The position numbers and the translations under genes are program-made. The notes under the pieces were generated by a model, which ran no database searches, was not told the DNA's origin, and worked only from the letters and a program-made list of their open reading frames with translations. 42,725 nt of DNA from a virus, in the IMG/VR virus record IMGVR_UViG_3300009136_000013, positions 1 to 42,725 of that record; one strand, 5' to 3'. Of this stretch, positions 1 through 8,116 are shown one piece after another; within the stretch, counting starts at the first letter, position 1; every line of letters begins with the position of its first letter.

Positions 1-7
1 AATCTGT

Positions 8-49
8 AGAGATTTGGTGGCCCCTACCCATTAGACACCGCCAATCTCT
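8..49. other. Hairpin at the left end
   Basis: AGAGATT (8-14) can pair with AATCTCT (43-49), with GGTG/CACC inside, enclosing a CCCCTACCC loop. It lies 3' of the small membrane-protein gene and 5' of the end of the window. If the molecule is circular it sits between that gene and the small terminase gene. It could be an intercistronic hairpin; no T-run follows on either strand, so I do not call it a terminator. Confidence 0.35.
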
Positions 50-53
50 TGTT

Positions 54-167
54 TTAATGCCACGGTCGACCGAAGATTGCCTGGAAGACGAACGTTAGTA
101 TTAACGCACATACTCCGAGCAGAATCAGGTCTGATCCGCTTAGATTGAATAAGATTGTTTCGTTCAT
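54..167 (-). CDS. Putative small single-span membrane protein (37 aa)
   Basis: A 37-residue frame starting MNETILFNLSGSDLILL has one hydrophobic span (about residues 11-31) and ends in RPWH. It lies between the HNH-linked gene and, on a circular map, the small terminase gene, in the same orientation as the late operon. A competing frame starts at the upstream ATG (about 180), which is better placed after AAAGGATAAAGTA, and encodes a non-hydrophobic 49-residue peptide. I favour the hydrophobic frame because a clean membrane span is unlikely by chance. A holin-like role is possible but unsupported. Confidence 0.45.
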   Translation of the reverse strand: MNETILFNLSGSDLILLGVCALILTFVFQAIFGRPWH

Positions 168-189
168 TGTTATTCATTACTTTATCCTT

Positions 190-444
190 TTACCATGCGA
201 TCGCTGTCGGCCTTTCGGCATGAATTACTTCTGGCGTTTCCATTAAGTCATGTTCTGGGTACTCATTGCTGTTTATCTTGAACCTGAATGAATCAGTTTC
301 CCAGTCGTGCATTACGTCTTGCACAATCACGTCATCAGGTAGAGTAAAGCTTGCCGTTGCTTGTTGCATCATCGCCAATATGTCATCTCTGGGTATCGAC
401 AAAGCTTTCCATTTTCTTCTATTTATATCTCTTTCTTTATTCAT
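190..444 (-). CDS. Hypothetical protein downstream of HNH nuclease
   Basis: An 84-residue protein I do not recognise. It starts MNKERDINRRKWKALSIPRD, is basic at the N terminus and acidic in the middle. Its ATG overlaps the 3' end of the HNH gene by 8 nt, so it is probably translationally coupled. The position next to HNH and terminase genes suggests a role in packaging or virion assembly, by context only. Confidence 0.7.
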   Translation of the reverse strand: MNKERDINRRKWKALSIPRDDILAMMQQATASFTLPDDVIVQDVMHDWETDSFRFKINSNEYPEHDLMETPEVIHAERPTAIAW

Positions 445-760
445 TGCTCTTGCCCTTTATCTCGTTGCCAAAGCCACCATCTTCTCTGGCTGTTTTACTG
501 TTATGGCATGGAGTACATAAGCTCTGATGGTTAGAGCTTGACCACATTAGGTCAGAATTGCCTTTGTGCGGTATAATATGGTCGACTACGTTTGCCACTT
601 TAATTATTCCTTCGTTACTGCATAGCCTACAGAGAGGCTCAATCCTTAACTGTCTTGCTCTTACTTTCTTCCATCTTGAGCCATAACCTCTTTTACTTGC
701 ACTTGGCCGGGTGTCTCTTGGTCGGCCTTTAAGCTGGCTCAATGTCTGGGCTCTTTGCAT
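437..760 (-). CDS. HNH endonuclease
   Basis: A 107-residue protein of the phage HNH family, homing-type or packaging-associated (HK97 gp74-like). The signatures are CRLC near residues 44-47, VDHIIPHKG near 59-67 (the DH of the first HNH histidine), an N in the SSSNHQSLC segment, and CTPCHNSKTA near 82-92, with the two CxxC pairs forming a structural zinc site. In HK97-like phages such proteins sit beside the terminase and are needed for specific cleavage of packaged DNA. Here the gene is separated from the small terminase only by small genes if the molecule is circular. The ATG overlaps the previous stop (TAATG). Confidence 0.9.
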   Translation of the reverse strand: MQRAQTLSQLKGRPRDTRPSASKRGYGSRWKKVRARQLRIEPLCRLCSNEGIIKVANVVDHIIPHKGNSDLMWSSSNHQSLCTPCHNSKTAREDGGFGNEIKGKSNE

Positions 761-1251
761 TATAGATCATTCATCGAGTAAATGCGAGCTAAATATGTCC
801 CGCTAATAGTTGTTGATTTAATATAACAGTGCCGACCTATTAAGATCGTGTCCGTCGCTGCAGGAGTTGCATTGTCGTAGAAAATCAAGTCGCATTCAAA
901 GTCAGCCCTTACCCCGCTCAATGCAGTCGGCATAACCGGCATCCACCCATCTGCAGCAAAGGCCCTTAAGTCTACGCAAGTGACCGCAATATTACCGTAA
1001 TTAGCCCCTGTTACGCTGGCATCGCTTATTGCCACGAACGTACTGCTATTCTCATTCCATATCTCACCTGTTTCAGTGTCATAGATGGTGAAGTAGACGT
1101 TATCGCTGTTGTTCTCTGACCTGATCGGCCTGAATGGGCCTGTTGGGCTTACGCTTCCATAGCTCTTAATAAGCTTATTAGTGGAGTTGACGAACCCCGC
1201 TGAGAAGGCCACGGCGATAAGTGCTATTGCGACTACAATGTTCTTTTTCAT
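760..1251 (-). CDS. Secreted-looking beta-rich protein
   Basis: 163 residues beginning with a Sec-type signal peptide: lysines at 2-3, then a hydrophobic stretch (about 5-20). The rest is Thr/Ser/Asn-rich and beta-like, with a YFTIYDTETGEIWNE segment typical of small phage fibre-associated proteins, and no enzymatic motif. It is the third of three adjacent genes with signal peptides and lies just after the fibre-like gene. It may be a virion accessory fibre or an exported protein. Function not assigned. Confidence 0.75.
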   Translation of the reverse strand: MKKNIVVAIALIAVAFSAGFVNSTNKLIKSYGSVSPTGPFRPIRSENNSDNVYFTIYDTETGEIWNENSSTFVAISDASVTGANYGNIAVTCVDLRAFAADGWMPVMPTALSGVRADFECDLIFYDNATPAATDTILIGRHCYIKSTTISGTYLARIYSMNDL

Positions 1252-1272
1252 GTTTTATTCCTTAATTAATTC

Positions 1273-3177
1273 CTATTTCGCGCTTTCTGTTCGTGACCCT
1301 ACTGTATCTTTTTCGTAATGAAAATCAATTTCGTGTAAGTATGGTTCTTTGCCGTCATATGTATCAAGTGCATTACTTGAATGGCGAGTAAGCCTACAAA
1401 TAAGAATAGAGCTTATCGTCTTCCCTGTCCCGTCAAGAGTCACCAAGTCGTCCATCTGATGCTTGTCTGTTACTGTATCGCAGGCTGTGGCGACGTTAAT
1501 CTCTGTAGCTGCCGGGAATGTCCCGCCGATACTCGACCATGAATGCGAAAACGTCCAATACACATTTCCTGCTGTATTATCTTCTGGAGTCCAGTGAATG
1601 TGAACATCAATATCAGAACCCTCTTTATATGAATGCGGAATCTGTGCTGTGAAATAAATATCCTCTTCTTGATTTAAAACGCCAGTGTCCGCAAAGGCAA
1701 GCGTAATCCCGCCTTTGTATGGGGTTTGCGTCGGAGCGTTAATCAATCCAAGATTGACCGTCGATACAGGAAACCTTAAATCTTCCCATACTGTTGCAGT
1801 TCCATTAAATTCTAGTGTCCCATCAGCCTCTACCTGCGTGTAGTCAGTAACCCCACCGTCGCCAAGCTGCGCCCCGTTGTTGCTTTTTATCGTACCATGA
1901 AACAAGTGATTGCCTACCCCGTTATAAGAACCTGTATCGGCGGCGTCTACACCACAGCTTAACTCAAGGGATCGCCGAGTATCCCCGGTTCGCCTGCCGA
2001 AAATCTTTAATTCTTTAGTCTCACCCTCTCCGCAGTTGGCAAAGCACTCTATATTAGCAGGGGCGTTGTATTGCAGGTGTAGCTTTCCTGGCGATGATCC
2101 AAGAGTTTCTATCCTTCCAGTCCCACCAACACAAGTAACCCGCAGGTACTCAGCATCATCTTCGTCATAAACAGCGAGCCTGCCTTCGCCAGTTCCTTTT
2201 CCTTTTATTTCAAGGTTGGTGTTAGTGTTTGTGCCCTCGTCGGTCAGGAAGACAAACGCTCCGTCGTCGGTACTAAAATATGAATTGCTGTTATCGTGTG
2301 ATATTTTTATATAGTTACTGTCGTCAGTGCTTTTTACTGTGATATCGCCAATAATTAAATCGTCGCCAGTATTGACCGCAGTAAGCACCGTGCCATTTCT
2401 TGACCAGTAGCCGAATATGCCAGAATCAGGTGCGATAGGATTTTGGGTATTATCCCATGTGCTTGTTGCGGCATCCCATTGGAGCATGTCGTTATCTGCT
2501 ACTGAGCCTTGAACATCACTAAGGCTGTTTAAGTTTGGAATTGAAATAATCTTGACGTATATAGAGCCTACGTCGGCATGTTTCCTTGTTACTATCCCGC
2601 AGAAAACTGTAACGTCCGGTGCAGACGGCGGAGTCTCAGTAAACCCACCGCCAGAAGCAAGATAGAGAGGCGCGCCCTCGGCAGAGAAACCGTCTGTTTT
2701 GAAGTCCCTGACCATACCTTCTGTAGTGACATATCCTTTTTGCCCCGCTGTGATGTTTTCGGTAGCGACAGCGATTGTCCTGAATCCTACGCCTGTTGCA
2801 AAGTCGGCGTCTGCTAGTCCTACAATGATATTGTTTCCAGACGCACCGGATATATATACAGGTACGCCGTTGTCTATCTGAACGCCAAGGCCATTAGTGA
2901 CACGGATTGTCATTTCTTGGCCCACTTGAAGATTTACATTCCCACCCGGCATACCGATATTTAAAGTCCCGTCGTCGATATTCCAATACGCTACCCCTTC
3001 GCCGGGAGTTACAGCGGGATCAGGGTTGAGGTCGAACTGAATCCAATCGACAAATATCGCGTCAAAATCGTTAGGGATTCCAGTGTAAATGCTTTTTACT
3101 GGACGAACAGCGAATACGGTAGAGACCGACATCGCGAGAAAGAGAAATCCAATTGCGATTTTATTAAGTGCCTTCAT
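1273..3177 (-). CDS. Tail-fibre-like protein with signal peptide
   Basis: 634 residues. The N terminus is a textbook Sec signal peptide: MKALNKIAIGF, a hydrophobic core and an AxA-type site near VFA|VR at about residue 24. The mature protein has Gly/Thr/Asp-rich beta modules. About residues 300-450 contain repeated short strands (YIKISHDNSNSYF, LEIKGKGTGEGRL, LRVTCVGGTGRIE) like phage fibre shafts. The C-terminal 160 residues include HSYKEGSDIDVHIHWTP, a motif I associate with fibre tips or particle-surface proteins of environmental phages. The stop abuts the spacer before the 760-1251 gene. A signal peptide is odd for a protein assembled into virions in the cytoplasm. Confidence 0.8.
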   Translation of the reverse strand: MKALNKIAIGFLFLAMSVSTVFAVRPVKSIYTGIPNDFDAIFVDWIQFDLNPDPAVTPGEGVAYWNIDDGTLNIGMPGGNVNLQVGQEMTIRVTNGLGVQIDNGVPVYISGASGNNIIVGLADADFATGVGFRTIAVATENITAGQKGYVTTEGMVRDFKTDGFSAEGAPLYLASGGGFTETPPSAPDVTVFCGIVTRKHADVGSIYVKIISIPNLNSLSDVQGSVADNDMLQWDAATSTWDNTQNPIAPDSGIFGYWSRNGTVLTAVNTGDDLIIGDITVKSTDDSNYIKISHDNSNSYFSTDDGAFVFLTDEGTNTNTNLEIKGKGTGEGRLAVYDEDDAEYLRVTCVGGTGRIETLGSSPGKLHLQYNAPANIECFANCGEGETKELKIFGRRTGDTRRSLELSCGVDAADTGSYNGVGNHLFHGTIKSNNGAQLGDGGVTDYTQVEADGTLEFNGTATVWEDLRFPVSTVNLGLINAPTQTPYKGGITLAFADTGVLNQEEDIYFTAQIPHSYKEGSDIDVHIHWTPEDNTAGNVYWTFSHSWSSIGGTFPAATEINVATACDTVTDKHQMDDLVTLDGTGKTISSILICRLTRHSSNALDTYDGKEPYLHEIDFHYEKDTVGSRTESAK

Positions 3178-5328
3178 TTAATTTGTAACCTTTTCCCAAG
3201 CTGGAGTAGCTGATGGATTTCCGTAATAGTATGTACCAGTATCGCCTGCACCCACTGTCTCGCTTGCATTGCTTGACCTAACAAAGTCGCCTATCACCGG
3301 ACTTAGCCCCGCCAATAGTTTGTCATAGGCTACATCTGTTCCATTTATCCGCAAGGTGCGAAGTTCTACTGCCGAAGGCGTACTTGGTGACGGGTCCATT
3401 ACCGCACCGGCGTCATCAGAAGTGAATGTATTAGTGGTATCCCATGTGCCTGTACCTAAATCAACGCCAGTTATTCTCGTTGACGTACTCTCTTTTACTA
3501 ACAGCGTTGCATTCGACACCGCCTGAGTCAGCGTATCGCCTAATGCGGGATTTGTTGACATCGAGGGTACCACTAGAACAGTACCGGGTGAGGAATTTAC
3601 GAGTGCGTTAATATCATAAACAGTTCCGGTCGAAGCTAAATATACATCAGCACCACTTTCCAGTTGCAATAGTCGTGTAGAAGCCCCCAATTCTGAATTG
3701 ACCGTGGACAGACTCACCTCCCTATCTACGTCCATGAAGTGCGAACATTTTAGGAACGAGTTTGTGATTCTTATATTTGGTCTGCCAGTCCCGCCTCTCA
3801 CTCTGAACATTGTGCCAATATCCGCGTCAAACCAAACATTTACAACTGATAGTTCCTCTATAGCCCCACTGCCGAACTGCACTAAATAGCAACTATTTGA
3901 ACCGTTGTCTGGAAATTCAAAATTACAACTGTCAATAATCAAACTTTTGATAGTCATTGCATTTAGGCTGATTACTTGCCCGGTCTGTGCGAAGTTTGTC
4001 GCATCCCTCGCTGTTATATTTTTAAGTACAAGTCTGTCTACTTGGCCAGCATATGTCGCCGGTAGCAAGATAAATGTTTTACTTTTTGTTCTGTCCCAAA
4101 TACTATTCTCTATGGCAATGTCTCCACTGCCATTCTGTATATTAAAAACGGCAGCAGTATGTTCTTTCGGGTATGATGCTATCCCGGAAAATACTACATT
4201 CTCAGTTCTTGTATCTGTCAATCTCACCGTAACTGTATCGTTGATTATGTTTATGGATGCCCCTCCAGCCTCACCGCTAATGTTAGAGATTTTAAAATTC
4301 CTAAACACGCTACTTCCAAGCTTAACTAAAGTCGGCGTGTTCGTCGCTGGGTCCATTGTCTCGCTAGTGTCGTTTGATGTAAACGTATTGGTGGTGTTCC
4401 AAGTGCCTGTGACAGTCCCTACTATTGTCGAAGTCGTGCTGCTTACCACTGTCATTGTAGCATTAGATGTAGCCTGAGTCAGTACATCACCTACGCCCGG
4501 CTGCTGCACCATAATATCAACAGTAAGCTGTGTGCCTGCCCCTCGTCCTGTCAGCTTAACATGTCCTTGGTTGGAATTTGTATTAACATTATTAACGACA
4601 ACATTTTCGATGTCACCTATATCACTTAGATTGTAAGCATCGTAATCGCCCATTGTAAACGCTATGGTATCATCACCTGTATAACCGGAAATATTCTCAA
4701 CAATAACATTGTTCATAGGTGGATGAAAGTGTATGCCGTCAGACCTATTATCGAGTAATATCCCATCAAACCTTATATTATTGCCATCGCTCACAAGGAT
4801 TGTGTATTTATGCTCATATCCAACCTGCTCAAAGTCTGACATAACAAACCCGTCAACTCGGTGCATCAAAATTCCAATTCCAGGATTCGTCTGAGGATCA
4901 GATCCATAATTACCCGGTGCGGTAGTGTTAGGGTAATTTAAGTCCCAAAGACCACCAGTAATCTTGATATTCTTATTCCTAGTAGCAGTAATATGACCCT
5001 TGTTGACAAGCAACTCGGATATTGACCCGTCAATTTTCTTGATCGTAACCCCGCCTCGAATATCCAGCCATGTATCACTGTCGATTAGAAGCTTATCTGT
5101 TATGTATGTTCCGGGGGTTTGCAAGACAACGTGACCTTTTCGGTCAAGCGCGGCTTGTATCACTGAAGTGTCATCGCTGCCATTTGGAGGCGCAACGACT
5201 GTCTCGGTCAACTCTTTATTTCCACCTAGAACGCTTTTGGAAGGGCCAAGTGAGCTCTTTGCAGGGATTAGGCCGGTAGATACTGAAAGAAAGCCGATTA
5301 TTACTAGGGTAATTACAATACGTTTCAT
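3178..5328 (-). CDS. Beta-helix spike / polysaccharide-lyase-like protein
   Basis: About 716 residues from the preferred start at 5328 (AAAGGGA precedes it by 9 nt); an upstream in-frame ATG at 5367 lacks a ribosome site. The start at 5328 gives MKRIVITLVIIGFLSV, a Sec signal peptide. Numbering from 5367, residues 52-290 form a right-handed beta-helix of the GH28/pectate-lyase superfamily: a VIQAALD segment, DGIHFHPP at 210-217 and GDDTIAF at 231-237, matching the GDD[C/T]IA core of polygalacturonases. A roughly 60-residue module (GD.LTQA.SNAT...TGTW.TTNTFTS.D...MDP) occurs twice, at about 292-348 and 609-665. Likely role: binding or cutting of host surface polysaccharide. First gene after the leftward promoter. 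Confidence 0.82.
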   Translation of the reverse strand: MKRIVITLVIIGFLSVSTGLIPAKSSLGPSKSVLGGNKELTETVVAPPNGSDDTSVIQAALDRKGHVVLQTPGTYITDKLLIDSDTWLDIRGGVTIKKIDGSISELLVNKGHITATRNKNIKITGGLWDLNYPNTTAPGNYGSDPQTNPGIGILMHRVDGFVMSDFEQVGYEHKYTILVSDGNNIRFDGILLDNRSDGIHFHPPMNNVIVENISGYTGDDTIAFTMGDYDAYNLSDIGDIENVVVNNVNTNSNQGHVKLTGRGAGTQLTVDIMVQQPGVGDVLTQATSNATMTVVSSTTSTIVGTVTGTWNTTNTFTSNDTSETMDPATNTPTLVKLGSSVFRNFKISNISGEAGGASINIINDTVTVRLTDTRTENVVFSGIASYPKEHTAAVFNIQNGSGDIAIENSIWDRTKSKTFILLPATYAGQVDRLVLKNITARDATNFAQTGQVISLNAMTIKSLIIDSCNFEFPDNGSNSCYLVQFGSGAIEELSVVNVWFDADIGTMFRVRGGTGRPNIRITNSFLKCSHFMDVDREVSLSTVNSELGASTRLLQLESGADVYLASTGTVYDINALVNSSPGTVLVVPSMSTNPALGDTLTQAVSNATLLVKESTSTRITGVDLGTGTWDTTNTFTSDDAGAVMDPSPSTPSAVELRTLRINGTDVAYDKLLAGLSPVIGDFVRSSNASETVGAGDTGTYYYGNPSATPAWEKVTN

Positions 5329-5373
5329 GTGCCAAATCCCTTTAACTGCCTTGAGTCGATAGTTCATATTTAA

Positions 5374-5401
5374 AGTCTATCACACAAAACAGCTAAGTCA
5401 A
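5374..5401 (-). promoter_or_regulatory. Sigma70-type promoter for the leftward late operon
   Basis: On the minus strand, TTGACT (5401-5396), a 16-nt spacer and TAGACT (5379-5374). This matches the -35 and spacer used elsewhere in the window, with a weaker -10. Transcription would start about 5368, which argues for the spike start at 5328 over 5367. It is the only promoter I see ahead of the virion genes. Confidence 0.6.
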
Positions 5402-5505
5402 ATTAAATCTTTTTATTTTTATCACATTTATTAGCCTTCTATCGCCTATGCCTTGTTTATCTATGACACTAAACAGCTATTGTCTTTCTTTTTCTTATTT
5501 TCTTA

Positions 5506-5533
5506 TTGACTATTATTCCACTTGTGGTATATT
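5506..5533 (+). promoter_or_regulatory. Sigma70-type promoter for the rightward accessory operon
   Basis: TTGACT (5506-5511), 16-nt spacer, TATATT (5528-5533); expected start about 5540. Divergent from the late promoter about 100 nt away. It drives the genes from 5578 to about 8780. Confidence 0.75.
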
Positions 5534-5577
5534 GTACTTGTATTGTTAATGTTGTTTTACTTATTGGAGTGTTAGTT

Positions 5578-5775
5578 ATGAGCAATCAGGCAAGAGTAGT
5601 AGAAAACGTATTAACCGATGGTAGTATAAGTTACGATGTTCACATTGAGGCCGAAAACAATGATAACGCCTTAATCCTTCTTTGTGACGATGAAAAGACT
5701 GCCAATAAAATAACAGCCTTCATTGACGATTTATACGCCGATGGTTGTATTGTCGGCATAGAGACTAAATACTAG
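5578..5775 (+). CDS. Small acidic hypothetical protein
   Basis: 65 residues from ATG 5578, chosen because TTGGAG lies upstream and because earlier in-frame starts would fall inside the promoter. It begins MSNQARVVENVLTDG and has an alternating hydrophobic/acidic ferredoxin-like pattern. No family recognised. First gene of the rightward accessory operon, so probably expressed immediately on infection. Confidence 0.7.
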   Translation: MSNQARVVENVLTDGSISYDVHIEAENNDNALILLCDDEKTANKITAFIDDLYADGCIVGIETKY

Positions 5776-5787
5776 CACCTTCCCCCG

Positions 5788-5826
5788 CTAATGGGCTATT
5801 CTGCCGGTTTGATTCCGGCAAGCGGT
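5788..5826 (+). other. Intergenic nested hairpin
   Basis: CCGCT (about 5789) pairs with AGCGG (about 5821), enclosing GCCGG-TTTGATT-CCGGC. It lies between two short genes and is followed by TTTCAATG, without a strong T-run. It may be an mRNA-stabilising or attenuator hairpin. Confidence 0.45.
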
Positions 5827-5864
5827 TTCAATGTTAATGTTATTTATATTTAGAAAGAGCTATT

Positions 5865-6110
5865 ATGAAAATGTCTAAAGAGCTATACAATGAACTAAGC
5901 AAGTCTATCGAATTAGTAATATCGCAAAACGGTCGTGATGTTATCGTCAAGCAACGCAAAGCCGTTAAATTCACTAAAAGTCAGTTTGTCGCCTTTTGCT
6001 GGTCTATGTTTCATGCTACTAATATGGAATATCGCAAGTTTTACGACGCCGATCTAAACGATTCGCATATCGAAACAGCTTTAAAGCGTATTTTGTCTGA
6101 CTTTGCTTAA
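5865..6110 (+). CDS. Hypothetical small protein
   Basis: 81 residues from ATG 5865 behind GAAAGAG (a second ATG lies two codons on). Mostly helical, charged N-terminal half, with an aromatic stretch FVAFCWSMFHATNMEYRKFY near residues 41-60. No family recognised. Short 5' leader, same operon as its neighbours. Confidence 0.7.
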   Translation: MKMSKELYNELSKSIELVISQNGRDVIVKQRKAVKFTKSQFVAFCWSMFHATNMEYRKFYDADLNDSHIETALKRILSDFA

Positions 6111-6191
6111 CTAACCCGCATTATACAGATTATTTATTAAATGTCAAGAGAAAAACGGCAATTATGCCAACTATTTAAAGGAATTGAAGCA

Positions 6192-6608
6192 ATGAACACC
6201 ACACAAAAAGAAACTTACCAGGAACTTAAAAAAAGACACAGTGACGAATTTTCAGCATTTCCAATAGCTTTTGCGTTCTCAAAGGAACAATTCGAGGAAG
6301 CACTGTCGAAGCTGGACGCCAAAGCGGATGAATGTTGTTCTATTGGTGGTGGTGGTATTATCAAGAAAACAGACTCTAAAGCATTGCAGGAGTTTATGAA
6401 CAGACACGTTGCCGAGTTAGAGAATGCTTTCAAGATAGATGCGGTATTGATCGAGGCCATAATCTACGAACTTGGTAATCACGAATACAGCTACACTTAC
6501 GATCCCGCCGATACAATCGAAGCTCTTGACTTGGATATGAACGATGAAAGAGTAGTTAAGTGCTTTCAGGCAGCAAAAAAACAATACCTTGCTGACAATG
6601 AAGGCTGA
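6192..6608 (+). CDS. Conserved phage hypothetical protein
   Basis: 138 residues from ATG 6192, chosen because AAAGGAATTGAAGCA precedes it. It has YQELKKRHSDEFSAFP near residues 8-23, a C-SIGGGGIIKKTDSKA segment near 50-66, and ELGNHEYSYTYD near 93-104. This arrangement (helix, FAFSKEQFEEA, then a GGGG loop and a NHEYxYT motif) belongs to a family I have seen in phages and mobile elements of gut and anaerobic bacteria. Its function is unknown. Confidence 0.75.
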   Translation: MNTTQKETYQELKKRHSDEFSAFPIAFAFSKEQFEEALSKLDAKADECCSIGGGGIIKKTDSKALQEFMNRHVAELENAFKIDAVLIEAIIYELGNHEYSYTYDPADTIEALDLDMNDERVVKCFQAAKKQYLADNEG

Positions 6609-6616
6609 TTAAATGC

Positions 6617-6652
6617 TTAAGGCCCGGCAGGTTAGCAACTGCCGGAGCTTAA
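6617..6652 (+). terminator. Possible intercistronic terminator hairpin
   Basis: TTAAGGCCCGGCAG (6617-6630) pairs with CTGCCGGAGCTTAA (6639-6652), with a small internal loop, followed by CTATTTTATTG. The T-run is interrupted, so termination is probably partial. It lies between the 6192 gene and the methyltransferase. Confidence 0.55.
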
Positions 6653-6681
6653 CTATTTTATTGTTTCAGAAAGGCTTTATT

Positions 6682-7437
6682 ATGAAGATCGAAACCGATG
6701 TAATGCAAATACTTGACCAGTGCCGAGTTGACGGAAAACTGTTGTTTCTGCCTGATATTCAGCTTGACCGCAAACTATACGTAAGCACAAACAAAGTGCT
6801 GGCCTTGATGGGCGGCAAGTGGAACCGTAGCAAGAAAGCCCATGTTTTCAGTATTGACAATGCCGCCGACTTACTCAATCAGTGCATTGAGACTGGCGAA
6901 ATCACCGACATTTACAAGGAATTGCAGTTCTTTGAGACGCCCAAAGCAGTAGTTGAGTTAATGCTTGATTACGCCAATATAGTACCGACAAGCAGGGTTT
7001 TAGAGCCTTCGGCGGGAAAAGGTGCTATTGCTAAGGAATTGCGAAAGATCGGATGTAAGGTTGATGTTTGTGAGATACACCCACCTTTTGCAGAGATTCT
7101 ATTTACTGATGGCTTTTCCTCGGCATGGCAAGGCGACTTTCTTGATTATAACCTGCATTACCAATACAGCCATATTGTCGCTAATCCGCCATTTTCCAAA
7201 CAACAGGACATCGACCACGCAAGCAGAATGCTTGAATTATTAGCGCCGGGCGGCACAATTGTCTGTATTATGTCGGCGGGTGTTGAGTTCAGGAAAAACA
7301 GGAAAACACTGGATTTCATCGGAAAGCTGGACGAAATGGCCTCAAACTATGAGTTTGTTAATCTGCCGGAGAAGTCTTTTAAGGACTCTGGCACGCTGGT
7401 TAATACGATAATGCTTGTGGCTAACCGCAACAGCTAG
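6682..7437 (+). CDS. N6-adenine DNA methyltransferase (NPPF type)
   Basis: 251 residues from ATG 6682 (AAAGG upstream). The first 75 residues form a small N-terminal domain ending in GGKWNRSKKAHVF. Then come FETPKAVVELML, the SAM-binding motif I VLEPSAGKGAIAKELRK (about 103-119), an acidic motif II in VDVCEIHPPFA, and the catalytic motif IV VANPPFSK (about 161-168). NPP[F/Y] identifies an amino-methyltransferase of the type found in type I/IIG-like and orphan phage enzymes. There is no restriction subunit nearby, so protection against host restriction is the likely role. A second, different adenine methyltransferase lies at 9721-10437. Confidence 0.88.
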   Translation: MKIETDVMQILDQCRVDGKLLFLPDIQLDRKLYVSTNKVLALMGGKWNRSKKAHVFSIDNAADLLNQCIETGEITDIYKELQFFETPKAVVELMLDYANIVPTSRVLEPSAGKGAIAKELRKIGCKVDVCEIHPPFAEILFTDGFSSAWQGDFLDYNLHYQYSHIVANPPFSKQQDIDHASRMLELLAPGGTIVCIMSAGVEFRKNRKTLDFIGKLDEMASNYEFVNLPEKSFKDSGTLVNTIMLVANRNS

Positions 7438-7448
7438 AGTCAATTCCT

Positions 7449-7478
7449 GCCCTGGCTCCTTCGGGGGCTGGGGCTTTT
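7449..7478 (+). terminator. Rho-independent terminator
   Basis: An 11-bp stem (7449-7459 with 7464-7474, including G-U pairs) closed by a TTCG tetraloop (7460-7463) and followed by TTTT. A second short hairpin, GCCC-TTCG-GGGC (7482-7493), follows directly. Strong intrinsic terminator after the methyltransferase; the next gene may depend on read-through. Confidence 0.85.
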
Positions 7479-7516
7479 ACCGCCCTTCGGGGCCTATTCT
7501 AAGGGAGTATTTAAAG

Positions 7517-7717
7517 ATGAGTATATTTAAACGTGTAACTGTGTGTATTGCCGAATCTATTGGCGGCTTCTTATCTTTACTTCTCTTGGGATTAGCGTAC
7601 TTAGGTGTGTTAGCTACTGGACTAGCCGGGGCCGTGTTCCTGATCTTGCTGGCGGCATCACCAGTATTAATCCCTGTATTGATAGTTTTATTGTTATTGA
7701 AGTGCTTATTTAGCTAA
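7517..7717 (+). CDS. Small membrane protein with two spans
   Basis: 66 residues from ATG 7517, preceded by AAGGGAG. A short basic N terminus (MSIFKRVTV) is followed by almost continuous hydrophobic sequence, best read as two membrane helices (about residues 13-36 and 39-62), ending KCLFS. Could be a holin, a superinfection-exclusion protein or a membrane anchor. The position in an accessory operon between a methyltransferase and small zinc proteins does not decide between these. Confidence 0.75.
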   Translation: MSIFKRVTVCIAESIGGFLSLLLLGLAYLGVLATGLAGAVFLILLAASPVLIPVLIVLLLLKCLFS

Positions 7718-7766
7718 CCTCCCGCCCCCAGATAGGGCTTAACTTTATTTAAGAAAGGATTTACTT

Positions 7767-8027
7767 ATGGATGAAAAAATACTCAAAAAGCACAATCTCA
7801 AGGCCGTGCCGTTCTCTTGTATTGGAGAGGGGCAGACGTTTTATATCTTCTGGTCCTTAACATGCTACCCCGGCGAGCATATTGACTTAGAGCGTGTATT
7901 GTCGGGTAATCAGATATATTACGCTAACGACCATGAGAGACACAGTCAACTTGACGGCGAAATTAACGAACATGCCGATACTACCGTCTACGTCCCTGTA
8001 TGGCGCGTTACTGAAAGGGGTGTCTAA
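7767..8027 (+). CDS. Hypothetical protein
   Basis: 86 residues from ATG 7767 (AAGGATTTACTT upstream). Contains FSCIGEGQTFYIF (about 17-29) and a Tyr/His-rich middle; ends VPVWRVTERGV. Not recognised. The stop overlaps the start of the next short frame (TAATG), which suggests coupled translation. Confidence 0.7.
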   Translation: MDEKILKKHNLKAVPFSCIGEGQTFYIFWSLTCYPGEHIDLERVLSGNQIYYANDHERHSQLDGEINEHADTTVYVPVWRVTERGV

Positions 8028-8116
8028 TGAACCTATTTAAATCAATACTGGCCGTAATAGCCAAGCTTATTTGGCTACCGGACTACAATAAAGGAGGTTT
8101 TCGCGATGAAATGTAA
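8027..8116 (+). CDS. Very short hydrophobic peptide (29 aa)
   Basis: Starts MNLFKSILAVIAKLIWLPD, an amphipathic or membrane-type helix followed by a polar tail. Its ATG overlaps the previous stop, and its end overlaps the start of the next gene, whose AGGAGG ribosome site lies inside this frame. Either a real small membrane peptide or a coupling leader. Confidence 0.45.
   Translation: MNLFKSILAVIAKLIWLPDYNKGGFRDEM

Noticed and set aside
266-520. Plus-strand open frames opposite the late operon (for example 266-520, 3905-4477, 37367-37867)
   Set aside because: They are antisense to well-supported genes, lack ribosome sites and show no recognisable protein pattern.
5506-5577. Upstream start for the 5578 gene
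   Set aside because: It would place the coding region across the -35 and -10 of the promoter.
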